A DNA stretch of 64,000 bases from Leptolyngbya ohadii IS1 (GCF_002215035.1 NZ_NKFP01000006.1:1128530-1192529); one strand, 5' to 3'. Counted from the stretch's first letter, positions 9,139 through 19,100 are shown. Notes: a model not told the origin generated them from the letters alone. Numbers and translations: made by a program.

Positions 9139-9609
9139 ATGAAGACCGAACTGAAAGCAAAATTCCTGCAACACCTGCTGAACAAGAAGAAGAACGACGA
9201 AGGCTTTACCCTGATCGAACTGCTGGTGGTCATCATCATCATCGGTATTCTGGCTGCGATCGCTCTGCCGTCGTTCCTGAACCAGGCAAACCGTGCGCGT
9301 CAGTCTGAAGCAGCAAGCTACGTGGGTTCGATCAATCGCGGTCAGCAGGCATTCTACCTGCAAAACGACTCCTTCTCCGGCAACCTCAGCTCCTTAGAAC
9401 TGGGTATTTCCAACAGCAAATACTACACCTACACCACGGGCGGCGCAAGCTTGGGAGCTCAGGCAACGACGCTGGCAGCAGTGCAGACGGGTTCTGTGAA
9501 GCCCTTCAGCGGCATTGTGTGGACGGAAGCAACGGCAGAAGGAACGACGACGCGGGCACGAGTTTGCAAAGAAACCGCAACTCCCGCCACCAACTGCGCT
9601 ACCCCCTAA
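9139..9609 (+). CDS. Type IV pilin-like protein (G/H type), copy 1 of identical pair
   Basis: A 156-residue prepilin with leader MKTELKAKFLQHLL...NDEG, cleavage before FTLIELLVV (Glu at +5), a hydrophobic alpha-1 helix and a Thr/Ser/Gly-rich head. It ends with two Cys flanking a nine-residue loop (C-KETATPATN-C) and ATP-stop. Its first 431 bases are identical, synonymous sites included, to the gene at 9956; only the last ~40 bases differ. TAGGAG upstream is the ribosome binding site. A factor-independent terminator follows at 9770-9817, so it is likely transcribed on its own, possibly strongly. In cyanobacteria this family gives pilin-like extracellular fibres or minor pilins; which applies here cannot be read. 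Confidence 0.92.
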   Translation: MKTELKAKFLQHLLNKKKNDEGFTLIELLVVIIIIGILAAIALPSFLNQANRARQSEAASYVGSINRGQQAFYLQNDSFSGNLSSLELGISNSKYYTYTTGGASLGAQATTLAAVQTGSVKPFSGIVWTEATAEGTTTRARVCKETATPATNCATP

Positions 9610-9955
9610 TTTCTTAGGCTAAAGGGCAACGAACCAGGACAGCCTAGCTGTCAAAGCAGATTTAGAAGCTGGCAGGCTCACGATCGAGTATTCGGTATCA
9701 TTGCAGGTCAGCTTCTACCGCTCCTCGCAGGTTTGTTTCTCATTCATTAGCGGTTTTATTAGCAATCAGGGCTAACTGACTGTGCTCCCCGCAGCATAGT
9801 AGCGAGGTTAGCCTTTTATAGTACATTTCAGCAGCCGTCTCAAACTTCGGATTGCTGAAAATTTTGTATTGGTGAAAGTATTCAAACTAAATTGGGCAAG
9901 TTATAGGAGGTTCAAGAAAACCGTCCCTCAACGGGTAAATAGGAGCGCAATTTCG
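9610..9955. other. Intergenic region between the twin pilin genes
   Basis: It holds the terminator at 9770-9817 and the leader of the second pilin. The leader near 9893-9955 is alignable with the first pilin's leader (shared TTGGGCAA-TTATAG start and TAGGAG near the ATG) but clearly diverged. The frame open from 9869 is not taken as coding. Confidence 0.6.
9770..9817 (+). terminator. Rho-independent terminator after pilin copy 1
   Basis: A perfect 7-bp stem, GGCTAAC (9770-9776) with GTTAGCC (9807-9813), is followed directly by TTTT. The 30-base loop is long, but it contains no competing ORF, and the position 160 bases after the pilin stop fits a terminator. Confidence 0.65.
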
Positions 9956-10426
9956 ATGAAGACCGAACTGAAAGCAAAATTCCTGCAACACCTGCTGAAC
10001 AAGAAGAAGAACGACGAAGGCTTTACCCTGATCGAACTGCTGGTGGTCATCATCATCATCGGTATTCTGGCTGCGATCGCTCTGCCGTCGTTCCTGAACC
10101 AGGCAAACCGTGCGCGTCAGTCTGAAGCAGCAAGCTACGTGGGTTCGATCAATCGCGGTCAGCAGGCATTCTACCTGCAAAACGACTCCTTCTCCGGCAA
10201 CCTCAGCTCCTTAGAACTGGGTATTTCCAACAGCAAATACTACACCTACACCACGGGCGGCGCAAGCTTGGGAGCTCAGGCAACGACGCTGGCAGCAGTG
10301 CAGACGGGTTCTGTGAAGCCCTTCAGCGGCATTGTGTGGACGGAAGCAACGGCAGAAGGAACGACGACGCGGGCACGAGTTTGCAAGGAAATCGCAGCCG
10401 CAACGAGCACCTGTGCAACCCCCTAA
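9956..10426 (+). CDS. Type IV pilin-like protein (G/H type), copy 2 of identical pair
   Basis: A 156-residue prepilin identical to the 9139 product up to the first C-terminal Cys. It then differs: C-KEIAAATST-C against C-KETATPATN-C, and again ends ATP. The ATG at 9956 is chosen to match copy 1; the frame is open upstream to 9869, but those residues are not pilin-like, and TAGGAG at 9940-9945 is the ribosome binding site. It has its own leader and is followed by a terminator at 10628-10661, so it is probably an independent transcription unit. Identical third-codon positions point to recent duplication or ongoing gene conversion, with the loop escaping. Confidence 0.92.
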   Translation: MKTELKAKFLQHLLNKKKNDEGFTLIELLVVIIIIGILAAIALPSFLNQANRARQSEAASYVGSINRGQQAFYLQNDSFSGNLSSLELGISNSKYYTYTTGGASLGAQATTLAAVQTGSVKPFSGIVWTEATAEGTTTRARVCKEIAAATSTCATP

Positions 10427-10747
10427 TTATTAATTCTGGGTATTTCAGGCAATTCCGGAAGTTTAAGCAGCCGATTCCCAAGGGTTTTGTATATTTCACG
10501 CATGGCATCAAAACAAACAATTTCAGAAGCTGTAGACCGATTTGCAGTGTTTCGGGCAGTGTCAGGGTCTAAACTGTTCCGGCAAGTTGCTGATTCCTGA
10601 CTCGCACTTTTAATTGTTTCTCGTAGGGCTACCTGGCTGTGGAGCAATGGGTAGCTTTTTTGTTGAATAGGGCATTCTATTCCTGTGATTACAACAGATT
10701 AAAACGGCACTCTCGATCCTTATTAACCCCCAGATCAAGCGCTACTC
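10427..10747. other. Intergenic region between pilin copy 2 and GT41 gene
   Basis: No gene supported; the short ORFs across it show no family resemblance. It holds the terminator at 10628-10661, so the GT41 gene probably has its own promoter in 10662-10747. Confidence 0.5.
10628..10661 (+). terminator. Rho-independent terminator after pilin copy 2
   Basis: The stem GCTACC (10628-10633) pairs with GGTAGC (10650-10655) around a 16-base loop, and six T follow at once. It lies about 200 bases after the pilin stop and 90 bases before the GT41 start. Confidence 0.75.
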
Positions 10748-13033
10748 ATGAGCCAGTCCATGCTTTCCCAACCCGCCGAAATTTTGAACACCGACCTGCA
10801 TCAGATCGCCGAAAATGCCTTTACCACAGGCGATTATGCTCAAGCCGCCTTGCTCTACGAACAGCTTGCAGAACAGGAATCTGATTGCGTTCACCATTTC
10901 TGGATGCTGGGCTTGGCGCAATTGCTGGCAGGAGCAGAAGCAGAGGCACAGTTGGTCTGGATGATGCCTTTGGCGGAGGTTGAAGCAGAGGAAGCAGAGG
11001 CTTTAACGGCGGAGTTGCTTCAGGTGTTGCTGACCCACGTAGAGCAGTTTGAAACTGCCAAGTCCTGGCAGCAGTCCTGGCTGATTCGGCAGCACATTCG
11101 CGTGATCGACCCAGAAAATATCCTGAACCTGTTGAACCTGCTGCGGCTGGGCGTGACGTTAAATTTGCTGAACGATGACTACATCAGCGAACTGGGCATT
11201 GTTGAACTGCTGCGATCGTCTCCTGAACTCGATCTAGACGAAGGCTTGCTCCTGCAAACGGTTCAGCAGGTGGTGGACTACGGCTACGACGATGCCCAGG
11301 TAATTGCCTTTGCAGAAGCGGCGATGCTGCACGTCAAGACCGATGAGGCAGTCTTTGTGATTCTGCTGTCCCATGCCTACCGGATGTTCTACTACAGCAC
11401 GACGGGGGCGGCAAGGCTGGCGGCATTCTATGGCAAGCTCTGTATGCCCTACGGCTATCCCCATCCGGACACAATGCGGCTCATGGCGGCAGCCTGCGAT
11501 CTGCTGGGCAGGTTCGGGGAGGCGATCGACTATGCCCGCAAGTTTCGCGATGCCTCTACGGAACTGGATGCCAAGATTGTTGCAAACGGAATGCTGGGCG
11601 GCAGAATGCTGCGGGCAGGATATTCCTGGGAGGAAGCAACGGCTCTGTTTGAGGAAGCAAAGGGCTATTTGCGGCAGCTCTTTGAACAGTATGAGCCACG
11701 GGACGATCGCGAACTCCAGTTTTCGCTAATTAGCATTGGCTTTTTCTACGCCTATTTCCTGGACGACAATCCAGTAGAGCTACGATCGCTGCAAAATCAG
11801 GCGGCTAAGCTGTTTCAGCAGGATATACGGTTCCGTGCCCGCGACCAGATTGAGCAGTGCGAGGCGTATCAGCAGCGATTCACCGCTCCGGTGATTCAGG
11901 CGGCTCGGACGCAGCGCAAACTCAAAATTGCCTACATTGCCCGCTATCTGAGAAAGCATCCGGTTGGCATTCTGGCACGCTGGCTGCTGAAGTATCACGA
12001 TCGCGATCGCTATGACATTTACACCTATCATGTTGATGCCAAGGAAACGAGCGATTTTACGGAACAGTGGTTTATCAAAAACTCGACGCGATCGGCACGG
12101 TTTGATGAGGGCACCAGCGTCGGCATTGCCAAGCATATCTGTGAGCATGACCAGATTGATATTTTGGTAGACCTGGACAGCATTACCTGCGACCATACCA
12201 GCGGCGTGATGGCGCTCCGTCCGGCTCCTGTGCAAGTCACATGGATGGGTCTGGATGCGTCCGGCATTCCGGCGATCGACTACTACCTGGCAGATCCCTA
12301 CGTACTGCCTGAATCGGCACAGGACTACTACAGCGAAAAAATCTGGCGACTGCCCCACACCTACCTGGCGATCGATGGGTTTGAAGTGGGCGTGCCTACC
12401 CTGCGGCGCGATCGACTGGGCATCCCTCAGGATGCGGTGGTTTACTTGACGGCTCAAAACGGTCAGAAACGCCACCCGGATACAGTGCGGATTCAGCTGC
12501 GCGTCCTCAAGAATGTTCCTAACAGCTATTTGCTGGTGCGCGGCATTGCAGATGAGGGTATGGTGCGAAGCGTGTTTTTCCGGATTGCCGAGGAGGAAGG
12601 TGTGGCATTCGATCGCCTGAAGTTTCTGCCCCGCGACCCGGATGAGGAAACCCATCGGGCAAACCTGGGCATTGCCGACGTGGTGCTGGATACCTTTCCC
12701 TACAATGGCGCAACGACGACCATGGAAACCCTGTGGATGGGTGTACCGATCGTCACAAAGGTCGGGCAACAGTGGGCGGCTCGCAACAGCTACACGATGA
12801 TGACCAATGCGGGCGTGAGTGAGGGCATTGCCTGGAGCGACGAAGAATACGTGGAATGGGGCATTCGCCTGGGAGAAGACGCCCAGCTTCGAGAGCAGAT
12901 TTCCCTGCGGCTAAAGCAGTCCCGCCAGACGGCTCCGCTGTGGGATACGGAAAAGTTTACCCGCGAAGTCGAACGTGCCTACGAGCAAATGTGGGATCTG
13001 TACTTACAGCAGGGGCGGTTTGGCTGGACGTGA
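10748..13033 (+). CDS. TPR-containing O-GlcNAc transferase-like glycosyltransferase (GT41, SPINDLY type)
   Basis: A 761-residue protein. The N-terminal ~380 residues are helical and TPR-like (the first clear unit at about 17-50). The GT41 catalytic region spans about 391-755. By analogy with human OGT, the catalytic-site His is in RKHPVG (His404), the UDP-contacting Lys lies in QNGQKRHP (about 574), and the acidic residue is Asp648 in VLDTFPYNGATTT. Known GT41 enzymes move GlcNAc, or fucose in plant SPINDLY, onto Ser/Thr of proteins. Downstream of three pilins with Thr/Ser-rich loops, it is a candidate pilin glycosyltransferase, by inference only. It lacks the C-terminal module shared by the two genes at 14862 and 16102. 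The DUF29 gene follows 35 bases later and may be cotranscribed. Confidence 0.87.
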   Translation: MSQSMLSQPAEILNTDLHQIAENAFTTGDYAQAALLYEQLAEQESDCVHHFWMLGLAQLLAGAEAEAQLVWMMPLAEVEAEEAEALTAELLQVLLTHVEQFETAKSWQQSWLIRQHIRVIDPENILNLLNLLRLGVTLNLLNDDYISELGIVELLRSSPELDLDEGLLLQTVQQVVDYGYDDAQVIAFAEAAMLHVKTDEAVFVILLSHAYRMFYYSTTGAARLAAFYGKLCMPYGYPHPDTMRLMAAACDLLGRFGEAIDYARKFRDASTELDAKIVANGMLGGRMLRAGYSWEEATALFEEAKGYLRQLFEQYEPRDDRELQFSLISIGFFYAYFLDDNPVELRSLQNQAAKLFQQDIRFRARDQIEQCEAYQQRFTAPVIQAARTQRKLKIAYIARYLRKHPVGILARWLLKYHDRDRYDIYTYHVDAKETSDFTEQWFIKNSTRSARFDEGTSVGIAKHICEHDQIDILVDLDSITCDHTSGVMALRPAPVQVTWMGLDASGIPAIDYYLADPYVLPESAQDYYSEKIWRLPHTYLAIDGFEVGVPTLRRDRLGIPQDAVVYLTAQNGQKRHPDTVRIQLRVLKNVPNSYLLVRGIADEGMVRSVFFRIAEEEGVAFDRLKFLPRDPDEETHRANLGIADVVLDTFPYNGATTTMETLWMGVPIVTKVGQQWAARNSYTMMTNAGVSEGIAWSDEEYVEWGIRLGEDAQLREQISLRLKQSRQTAPLWDTEKFTREVERAYEQMWDLYLQQGRFGWT

Positions 13034-13068
13034 TAGCCTGAAAGCAGAATCGATCGCAGGTAATTCCT

Positions 13069-13563
13069 ATGACCTCAATCGTTCCTCTATCTGATGCCTC
13101 TCAGTCTGGAGATTCCCGATCGAAGTTATACGATCGCGACTTTGTGCTGTGGTGCGAAGAGACAATCGCACAGTTAAAGACGCGAGATTGGGACAAACTG
13201 GACGCGGAAAACTTGATTGAGGAGATTGAGGGATTGGCAGGTCGCGATCGCCGTGAAATTTCAAGCCGATTGGATGTGCTGTTGAGTCACCTGCTGAAGC
13301 GGCTCTATGTTGACCGTCCAGAAGATTACAGAGGCTGGGAAGTCACGATTCGAGAACAGCGGCGGCAAATTCAACTGCTGCTAAAGCAATCCCCCAGCCT
13401 CAAAAACTATTTGCTCAGTGCCTTTGACGAGTCGTGGCGATATGCCCTGGAAGACGTGAAAGCGGATTACCCCAAAACAGATTTCCCTGAAGAATGGCAG
13501 TACAGCCGCGAAGTTGAGGATCTGCTTTCTGTTCCGTTCTGGTCTGAGCCATCCGAAGAATAA
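13069..13563 (+). CDS. DUF29 family protein
   Basis: A 164-residue soluble, strongly charged helical protein of the DUF29 family, recognised from YDRDFVLWCEETIAQLK, the LIEEIEGLAGRDRREI block and DYRGWEVTIREQR. DUF29 proteins are abundant in cyanobacteria, often in many copies and near mobile or toxin-like genes. No function is established that I know of. AGGT sits about 8 bases before the ATG. It follows the GT41 gene on the same strand with a short gap and ends 33 bases from the convergent membrane-protein gene. Confidence 0.85.
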   Translation: MTSIVPLSDASQSGDSRSKLYDRDFVLWCEETIAQLKTRDWDKLDAENLIEEIEGLAGRDRREISSRLDVLLSHLLKRLYVDRPEDYRGWEVTIREQRRQIQLLLKQSPSLKNYLLSAFDESWRYALEDVKADYPKTDFPEEWQYSREVEDLLSVPFWSEPSEE

Positions 13564-13596
13564 GATCTTAGGAAAGATGAATTGCGCCTGGTTTTG

Positions 13597-14841
13597 TTAG
13601 TTTGGATTCGCTCTCACCTTCAGATCCCAGCCTTCCGGATTAATGGGAATTGTGACATCTTCCTTGCCGATGAACTGGCTGTAGGCTTTCCAGTTGTAAT
13701 CGATGAAGGGATAACTGCGAAAACCCGATGTGAGCGAAGAAATGACAACGAGGGTTAACAGAATTGCTGTGAGAAATCGGATGGGTTTTTCGTGGCTCTC
13801 CAGCAGGACAAGCAGCGACCATGTGAGCATCACGTAGGGGATATAAAAGTACCGAATGCCATGATCCCCAACGGGAATTAAAACGCTAACCCCATCGCCA
13901 AATTTAGCAAAAGCAGCTAACAAGATCAGTGCCTGAAAAATCAGACAAAAGGGAATGAGGTAATTCTTCTTCGGTACGGCATACCTCAACATCACAAAAA
14001 CCAGTATTAGATAGAGAACAAAGAAATAGCGGCTGAGGGAATAGGGAGCTTTTATCCCAATAAATAAACCAGCAAATACTCGATAACCTAAAATATTCAT
14101 TTGCCTGGGAATATTTCCAATCAGGCTCAAGAGAGTGCTACCCTCCTGTCCTCCTCCGGAATCGCTCACGATAAAGAGAATTTGAATCAGAGAGACTGAA
14201 ACGACGGCAAGCAGCGCAATTCTTCTGTAGTGGCTTCTATCGACAAACCTTCTCCAGATAAAAAGCGGCATCATCAAAACGATAAATGGACCCGTTAAAC
14301 CACAGAGAACGATCGCCGCAATATCGATCGCCCACTGAACTTGAACATTGCCATAGCTGCGATCGGGTTCCTCCTTCAGCAGGACAATGAGGGGCAATAG
14401 GGCAAGAATCCACTGAACGTTAGTGATATTAAGAAAAACCTCATTAGAATAGAGCGGCACAAGCACAATCGCCAGTGCAAATAAAGGTTTATATCTAACT
14501 TGAAATCGGGGAGAAAAGACGCTGGCAGCAACAATGAGCGTCAGAATTAGGCTGGCAAGATTGTAGACCAGCGGAACTGCGGCATAGGAAAAGAAAGTGT
14601 CTGCAAATAAGGCAACTAACCGAGGAATTAGCAGAAGATAGCCTGCGTAGGGCTTAAAGATAGCGATCGCTCCTTCTTCGTACTGTTGCAGAAAAAAGAT
14701 GGGTCCGTCCTCTGCCCAGAACTGCGGATTCAACAGGGCACCCGTTTTTCTGATCGCTAGAACGATCGCTGCTATTGCCAGAACCAGTGGCAGAGCAATC
14801 GGCGAATTGCCGGAGAGTATGGCTTCAACGGTCTTTTTCAA
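13597..14841 (-). CDS. Polytopic membrane protein, possible GT-C type glycosyltransferase
   Basis: A 414-residue protein with roughly ten hydrophobic segments. Just after the first segment comes FWAEDGPIFFLQQY, an acidic pair at the start of a large extracytoplasmic loop. That is the position where GT-C glycosyltransferases (PMT, ArnT and similar) carry their catalytic acidic residue. A PYAGYLLLIPRL block follows. No named family was recognised. It is the last gene of a minus-strand run: the FkbM gene ends 20 bases before its ATG, so they are likely cotranscribed. A role in moving lipid-linked sugars across the membrane would fit the cluster but is inferred. Other polytopic families cannot be excluded. 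Confidence 0.6.
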   Translation of the reverse strand: MKKTVEAILSGNSPIALPLVLAIAAIVLAIRKTGALLNPQFWAEDGPIFFLQQYEEGAIAIFKPYAGYLLLIPRLVALFADTFFSYAAVPLVYNLASLILTLIVAASVFSPRFQVRYKPLFALAIVLVPLYSNEVFLNITNVQWILALLPLIVLLKEEPDRSYGNVQVQWAIDIAAIVLCGLTGPFIVLMMPLFIWRRFVDRSHYRRIALLAVVSVSLIQILFIVSDSGGGQEGSTLLSLIGNIPRQMNILGYRVFAGLFIGIKAPYSLSRYFFVLYLILVFVMLRYAVPKKNYLIPFCLIFQALILLAAFAKFGDGVSVLIPVGDHGIRYFYIPYVMLTWSLLVLLESHEKPIRFLTAILLTLVVISSLTSGFRSYPFIDYNWKAYSQFIGKEDVTIPINPEGWDLKVRANPN

Positions 14842-14861
14842 GTCTGGTTCCTCAGCGTTCT

Positions 14862-16013
14862 CTAGATCGGGCTGGTCATTGGGCTAGTCACTGGAATTGC
14901 TGGTAGGCGATCGGCTTCATAGCAGTGAATTGCAGCCTGATCCTCTGCTGCGAAGGATACCCGTCCTGCCGTCTGGCTGATCAATCGAGGGGTAATAATG
15001 TGCGGTTCAGCCAGGAGGATTTCGGTGCTGTCTGCGGCTTCGATGCCTTCCTCGTTCATCAGGTACAGTAAAACGCTGGAAATGGCTTCGTTGGCAGCCT
15101 CTCCGCTCCAGTGTCCCGTGTGGATCATCAGCGTCAGGGTTTCGCGCTTAGGGTGGGTGAGGACGAACCGCAGCAGGTCTGACAGCGTGGCAAATAGGTT
15201 TTCTTCGGGCTGGTTCCAGTTTGGAAAGGCAATCCAGCGAGGATATTCTGCAATCTGCTGGCGATCGGGGTAATTCTCGATTTGCTGAATGCAGGTCTGA
15301 CGAAAGCCCTCCAGATGGTTTGCGAGATTCGCCTCAAATGCTGGTGGGATGTAGGATTTCTGCGAGCGATAGGGGCTGTCTGCTTTGACAAATGCCAGAT
15401 CCACCTGCCACAGGGCACGATCGTTGGGTCTCCAGCCCGGATCGAGGATGTCGTACATGGCGAAGCCGTGCGATCGCATAAAGTCGATCACGTCGTAGAT
15501 CTGTCCAAACAGGGTGGACTCGATGACCAGATATTCGGTCTGCGACAGGATACCCACTGTTCCCTTCAGCACATCCAGTTCGTTGCCATCCACATCGATT
15601 TTGATCAGGTAGGGCGGCGAGAGCTGTCTTTCGGCACAGAGATGATCCAGCCTGACGGTGGCAATGGTGCGCTGTTCGACGGTAGGGGCAATTTGTTCAG
15701 CCTCCCTGGCATCAGAGGAATGGGAATGCACCAGATCGGCGTCTACACGCAGGGTCATCGTGCCATTCTCGTAGGTAGCGGCAGCAATGAGGTACTCGGC
15801 ATTATCTAATTTGTGACAGAGTTTCGCCAGATAGGGTTCGTTCTCGGCGATCGGCTCAATCATGAAGTGCTTGCAGTCGGGGAATGCTTCGTAAAGCTGA
15901 AAGGTGCCTAATGCCGCGCCTACGTCGATCACGGTTTTGGGTAGAAAGCCACACTGCCGAATTTGCAGCAGACCGCCGAGCATGGTGCCTCTTTGCATTC
16001 CTGATTGAGTCAT
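14862..16013 (-). CDS. FkbM family methyltransferase with C-terminal glycosyltransferase-associated module
   Basis: A 383-residue protein. The FkbM methyltransferase covers about 25-215: VIDVGAALGTF is motif I (28-38), IEPIAEN the acidic strand, and IKIDVDGNELDVLKG (137-151) the FkbM signature. FkbM-type enzymes O-methylate sugars or polyketides. Residues 261-375 form a second module (FPNWNQPEENLF..., THPKRE, SSVLLYLMNEEG) that matches the C-terminus of the giant protein upstream (16102-21009) nearly residue by residue. The shared tail suggests a common partner or docking role. The ATG at 16013 is the first in frame. It lies between the giant gene (88-base gap) and the membrane-protein gene (20-base gap), all on the minus strand, forming a probable operon. 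Confidence 0.82.
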   Translation of the reverse strand: MTQSGMQRGTMLGGLLQIRQCGFLPKTVIDVGAALGTFQLYEAFPDCKHFMIEPIAENEPYLAKLCHKLDNAEYLIAAATYENGTMTLRVDADLVHSHSSDAREAEQIAPTVEQRTIATVRLDHLCAERQLSPPYLIKIDVDGNELDVLKGTVGILSQTEYLVIESTLFGQIYDVIDFMRSHGFAMYDILDPGWRPNDRALWQVDLAFVKADSPYRSQKSYIPPAFEANLANHLEGFRQTCIQQIENYPDRQQIAEYPRWIAFPNWNQPEENLFATLSDLLRFVLTHPKRETLTLMIHTGHWSGEAANEAISSVLLYLMNEEGIEAADSTEILLAEPHIITPRLISQTAGRVSFAAEDQAAIHCYEADRLPAIPVTSPMTSPI

Positions 16014-16101
16014 TTTAGTTTCTGGTTGGAGTTTGCAATGGGAGTGGAAGACCCCCCCTAGCCCCCATTAGGAAAGGGGAACCGAGCTGTTATCTGTGGG
16101 A
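16014..16101. repeat. C/G-tract palindromic repeat between FkbM and giant GT genes
   Basis: This 88-base gap carries ACCCCCCCTAGCCCCC followed by AGGAAAGGGG, a partial relative of the CCCCTA/CCCCC...GGGGG repeat seen as a full inverted pair at 38364-38482. It can fold but lacks a T-run. Confidence 0.5.
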
Positions 16102-19100
16102 TTAGGGGATGGCGGCGAGGGTGATATCGAGGATAGGAAGGAAATCGGCTGGGGCGATCGCTTTTCGATCTTCAGACGGTAACAGAATACGAGCCTGGAT
16201 ATGAGCCAGCAGAGGAGCGGTGAGATCCTGCGGCTGGAGGAGAACCACTTCTGCGCCGGATTCTGCGTCGAGTCCTTCTTCGGTGAGCAGGTAGAGCAAA
16301 ACGCTGGAAAGGGCATCGTTGGCATCGGCTTCGTCCCAGTTATCGATCGAAATCAGCAAAGCGACTTTCTCGCTATTGGGATGGGTGACGGCGAACCGCA
16401 GCAGATCGACCAGACTGGCGAACAGATCTTCCTCTGGCTGATTCCAGTCCGGACAGGCGAGGAGGTTGGTTTCCCGGAGACGAAATGCCTGCCGTAAGGA
16501 CTGTGCCTGATGCTGTTGGGTAAGCTGGGCGAAAAGGGTTCCCATTTGCTTTCCATAGCGGCGGCTGTTCAGGAAGGATGGACAGCGATCGATGCCCTGC
16601 TGAATTCGATGGCTGATTTCCTGCCGCAGAGAAGCGTCTTTGCCTAACTCGATCGCCTGCTGCACATAGCTTTCCTCACCAAAGGTAATGAGTTCCGCGA
16701 CCTGAAGTTCCCTCAAAAATGCACCACCCCGCGCCAGGGAACAGGCAGAATCCACTTCCAGCACGATCGCCGGAATGCCCATTTCCAATGGATCAATCAG
16801 GGAGGTCATGCCGGAAAAAGGATAGGAATCGAGATAAACATCGGTGAGCTTCAGGCGTTCTTTCACATCCACTCGGGTGGGTGCAGCAGGTAAAACCCGA
16901 TAGCGATCGGCACCCATGCCATAGCGGGCAAAGGCAGCTTGGAGGCGATTGTGGAAACTGTGGATCGGGTAGCTTTGCGACCAGTTCTGGTTAAACGGAT
17001 ACAGCACCAGCACGGAGTCGGGAACCTGCGCAATAATCTGTGCCCAGACCTCCATCATTTCCGGCGTGATTTTGTAGAAGTTTGCCCCAGAGCTATAGAC
17101 GATTGCCGTTTCAGACAGCCGCAGATCCGATCGGGTCAGGGAAGCTGTGAGGGGCGGTTCGGCTTCGGTGGCAAAATCAAAGCACTGGGCAGCACCGTCG
17201 AGCGGAATCAGGGTTTCACAGTAGTACGCTTGGATGTCCTGCTCCGGTTCCGTCAAGCCGCTGGTGAGGTAGTAATCGATGTGTCGCATTCCCGTTGTGA
17301 CGGGGGAATTCATTCCGCTGAGCTGCACCCGCGCCAAACGGTGAGCTGCCAGGGCAGTAATCGATCGGACTTGCACGGTGAGATTGCTGGCGATAAAGAG
17401 AATATCCAGATCGGCATTGCGAATCGTCTGCACCTGTTCCGGCAGGGATTCCGGCAGCACCACAAACTCATCGACAAGACCAAAGCAGTAACGCTCCAGG
17501 CGATGTCCGGTGGATTGAAGAGTGAACAGTGTGGTTTCAAAGCGATCGCGATTTAAGTCCTTAAAGACGGGCAGCGTGGCGAAGGTTTCGGTTTGTGGAC
17601 TGAAGTGATTTGCCAGAATGCCTACCCGCAGTTTCTTGGGCGGTTTGGTGCGCGTTGGGAAGGTGTAGTCGAGGTTGCAGCCCTGCTGAGTTAGGGCAAA
17701 TTCGATAATTTCGGCGCGAAGGCGATAGAGATCCTTCAGGTTTTCCGGGGCGAAATAGGTGAGCAGGAAATTCGATCGATCGGTAAAGATCTGGGCGATG
17801 CGCTGCCAGTCTGGGTCGTCGGGAAACTCGTGAATTGCCGTGTGCAGGTATTCTGTTAAGCCCCAGAGATGGCGACAGTATGCCTCTGCATCTCCAGATT
17901 GCTGGAAGTAGGGCGGCAGGCTCAGCAGATGGGTCAGGTATTCCTCTCGCCAGGTTGCCGGAATTTCCAGCAGATGATCGGACAGGGGAAGCTGATACAC
18001 CGGACGATACAGCAGCATTGCCAGCAGCGCATGGATCGCTTGGGGATGATCGAAATCCTCGGTGAGTTTGTCCGCGAGATCCTGAAGCTCTTCTGCCTCC
18101 ATCTCGGTTAATTCAACCTGACAAAAAGAGCTATGCAGGAACGATCGCCGAATCAGCCCCAGCGTCCCGGCATCTGCCTCTGCCAGTTCTTCGATCGGAG
18201 TTGCCATCCATGCCTGAAGCCACAGCTGTCTTGCCTGCCGAAGCTGGTCGATCGTTGTTGAATCGGAGGGGTTAGCGTGGTATTGCTCCAACAGTCGCGG
18301 CACAGAAACCCACAGCCGGGGCAGACCTGCTGATTCAGATACAGGAAGATTTGCCGTTTCAATCAGGGTTTGCTGAACGATCGCTGCCATTCGTTCCCAG
18401 GAGAAGAGGGGAATGCGATCGAATCCTGCTTCAATCAGACGGTTGCGGAGCTGGGACTGCTGGATTTGCAGCATTGCTTCTGCCAGTTCCGCCGGATCAT
18501 CTTCGCTGACGTAGAGGGCGGCGTTGCCTGCCACTTCGGGAATCGAGGAATTGTTGCAGGTGATCACCGGACAGCCACAAGCCATTGCCTCTAAGATCGG
18601 TAAGCCAAATCCTTCGTATCGGGAGGGATAGACAAAGGCGATCGCGCCTGCATAAGCCAGTCGGAGTTCCGCATCGTTGAGCGTGAGCAGATGCACCCGA
18701 CATCCCGCAACATAGGGCTGGTACTCTTCTTCTAAAAAGGGAGTGGGTCCAGCACAGACAATACTAACATCCGCCCTATTCGCCAGTCGCACAAATGCCT
18801 GGAAAAACAGGCGGGAGTTCTTGAACTCATTTCGCATCCCCACCAGCAGGAAATAGGGCTTGGTGATGCCGTGCTTTTCCCGGAATGCCGACACCTCCGC
18901 CGCACTTGCAGGCTGAAACACCGGAGCAACTCCACAGTGGGCAACTGTGACGCGATCGGGCGAAATCGTGGGGAAGAACTGCACCAGATCCCGCGCCGTA
19001 TTTTCTGAAATTGCCAGAAAGCGATCGGCATAGCGAATCGTGTGATGCTTGTCCTGCCACATGGAAATCGACAGGTCTGCCTGCTGCACTTCGGGAATCA

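Larger units (their letters stand above)
9139..10386 (+). repeat. 431-bp perfect direct repeat covering two pilin genes
   Basis: Bases 9139-9569 and 9956-10386 are identical by eye. Identity starts at the two ATGs (leaders upstream are only loosely similar) and breaks at the Lys codon just after the first C-terminal Cys. The last 42 bases then hold about 12 differences without a length change. Confidence 0.93.

Noticed and set aside
9136-10180. Identical minus-strand ORFs antisense to both pilins
   Set aside because: They mirror the conserved pilin core and exist only because that core is duplicated; Asp/Asp/His runs reflect the ATC repeats of the hydrophobic helix.
11780-12769. Long minus-strand ORF of 329 codons inside the GT41 gene
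   Set aside because: Antisense shadow of a well-supported gene; its sequence has no coherent motifs.
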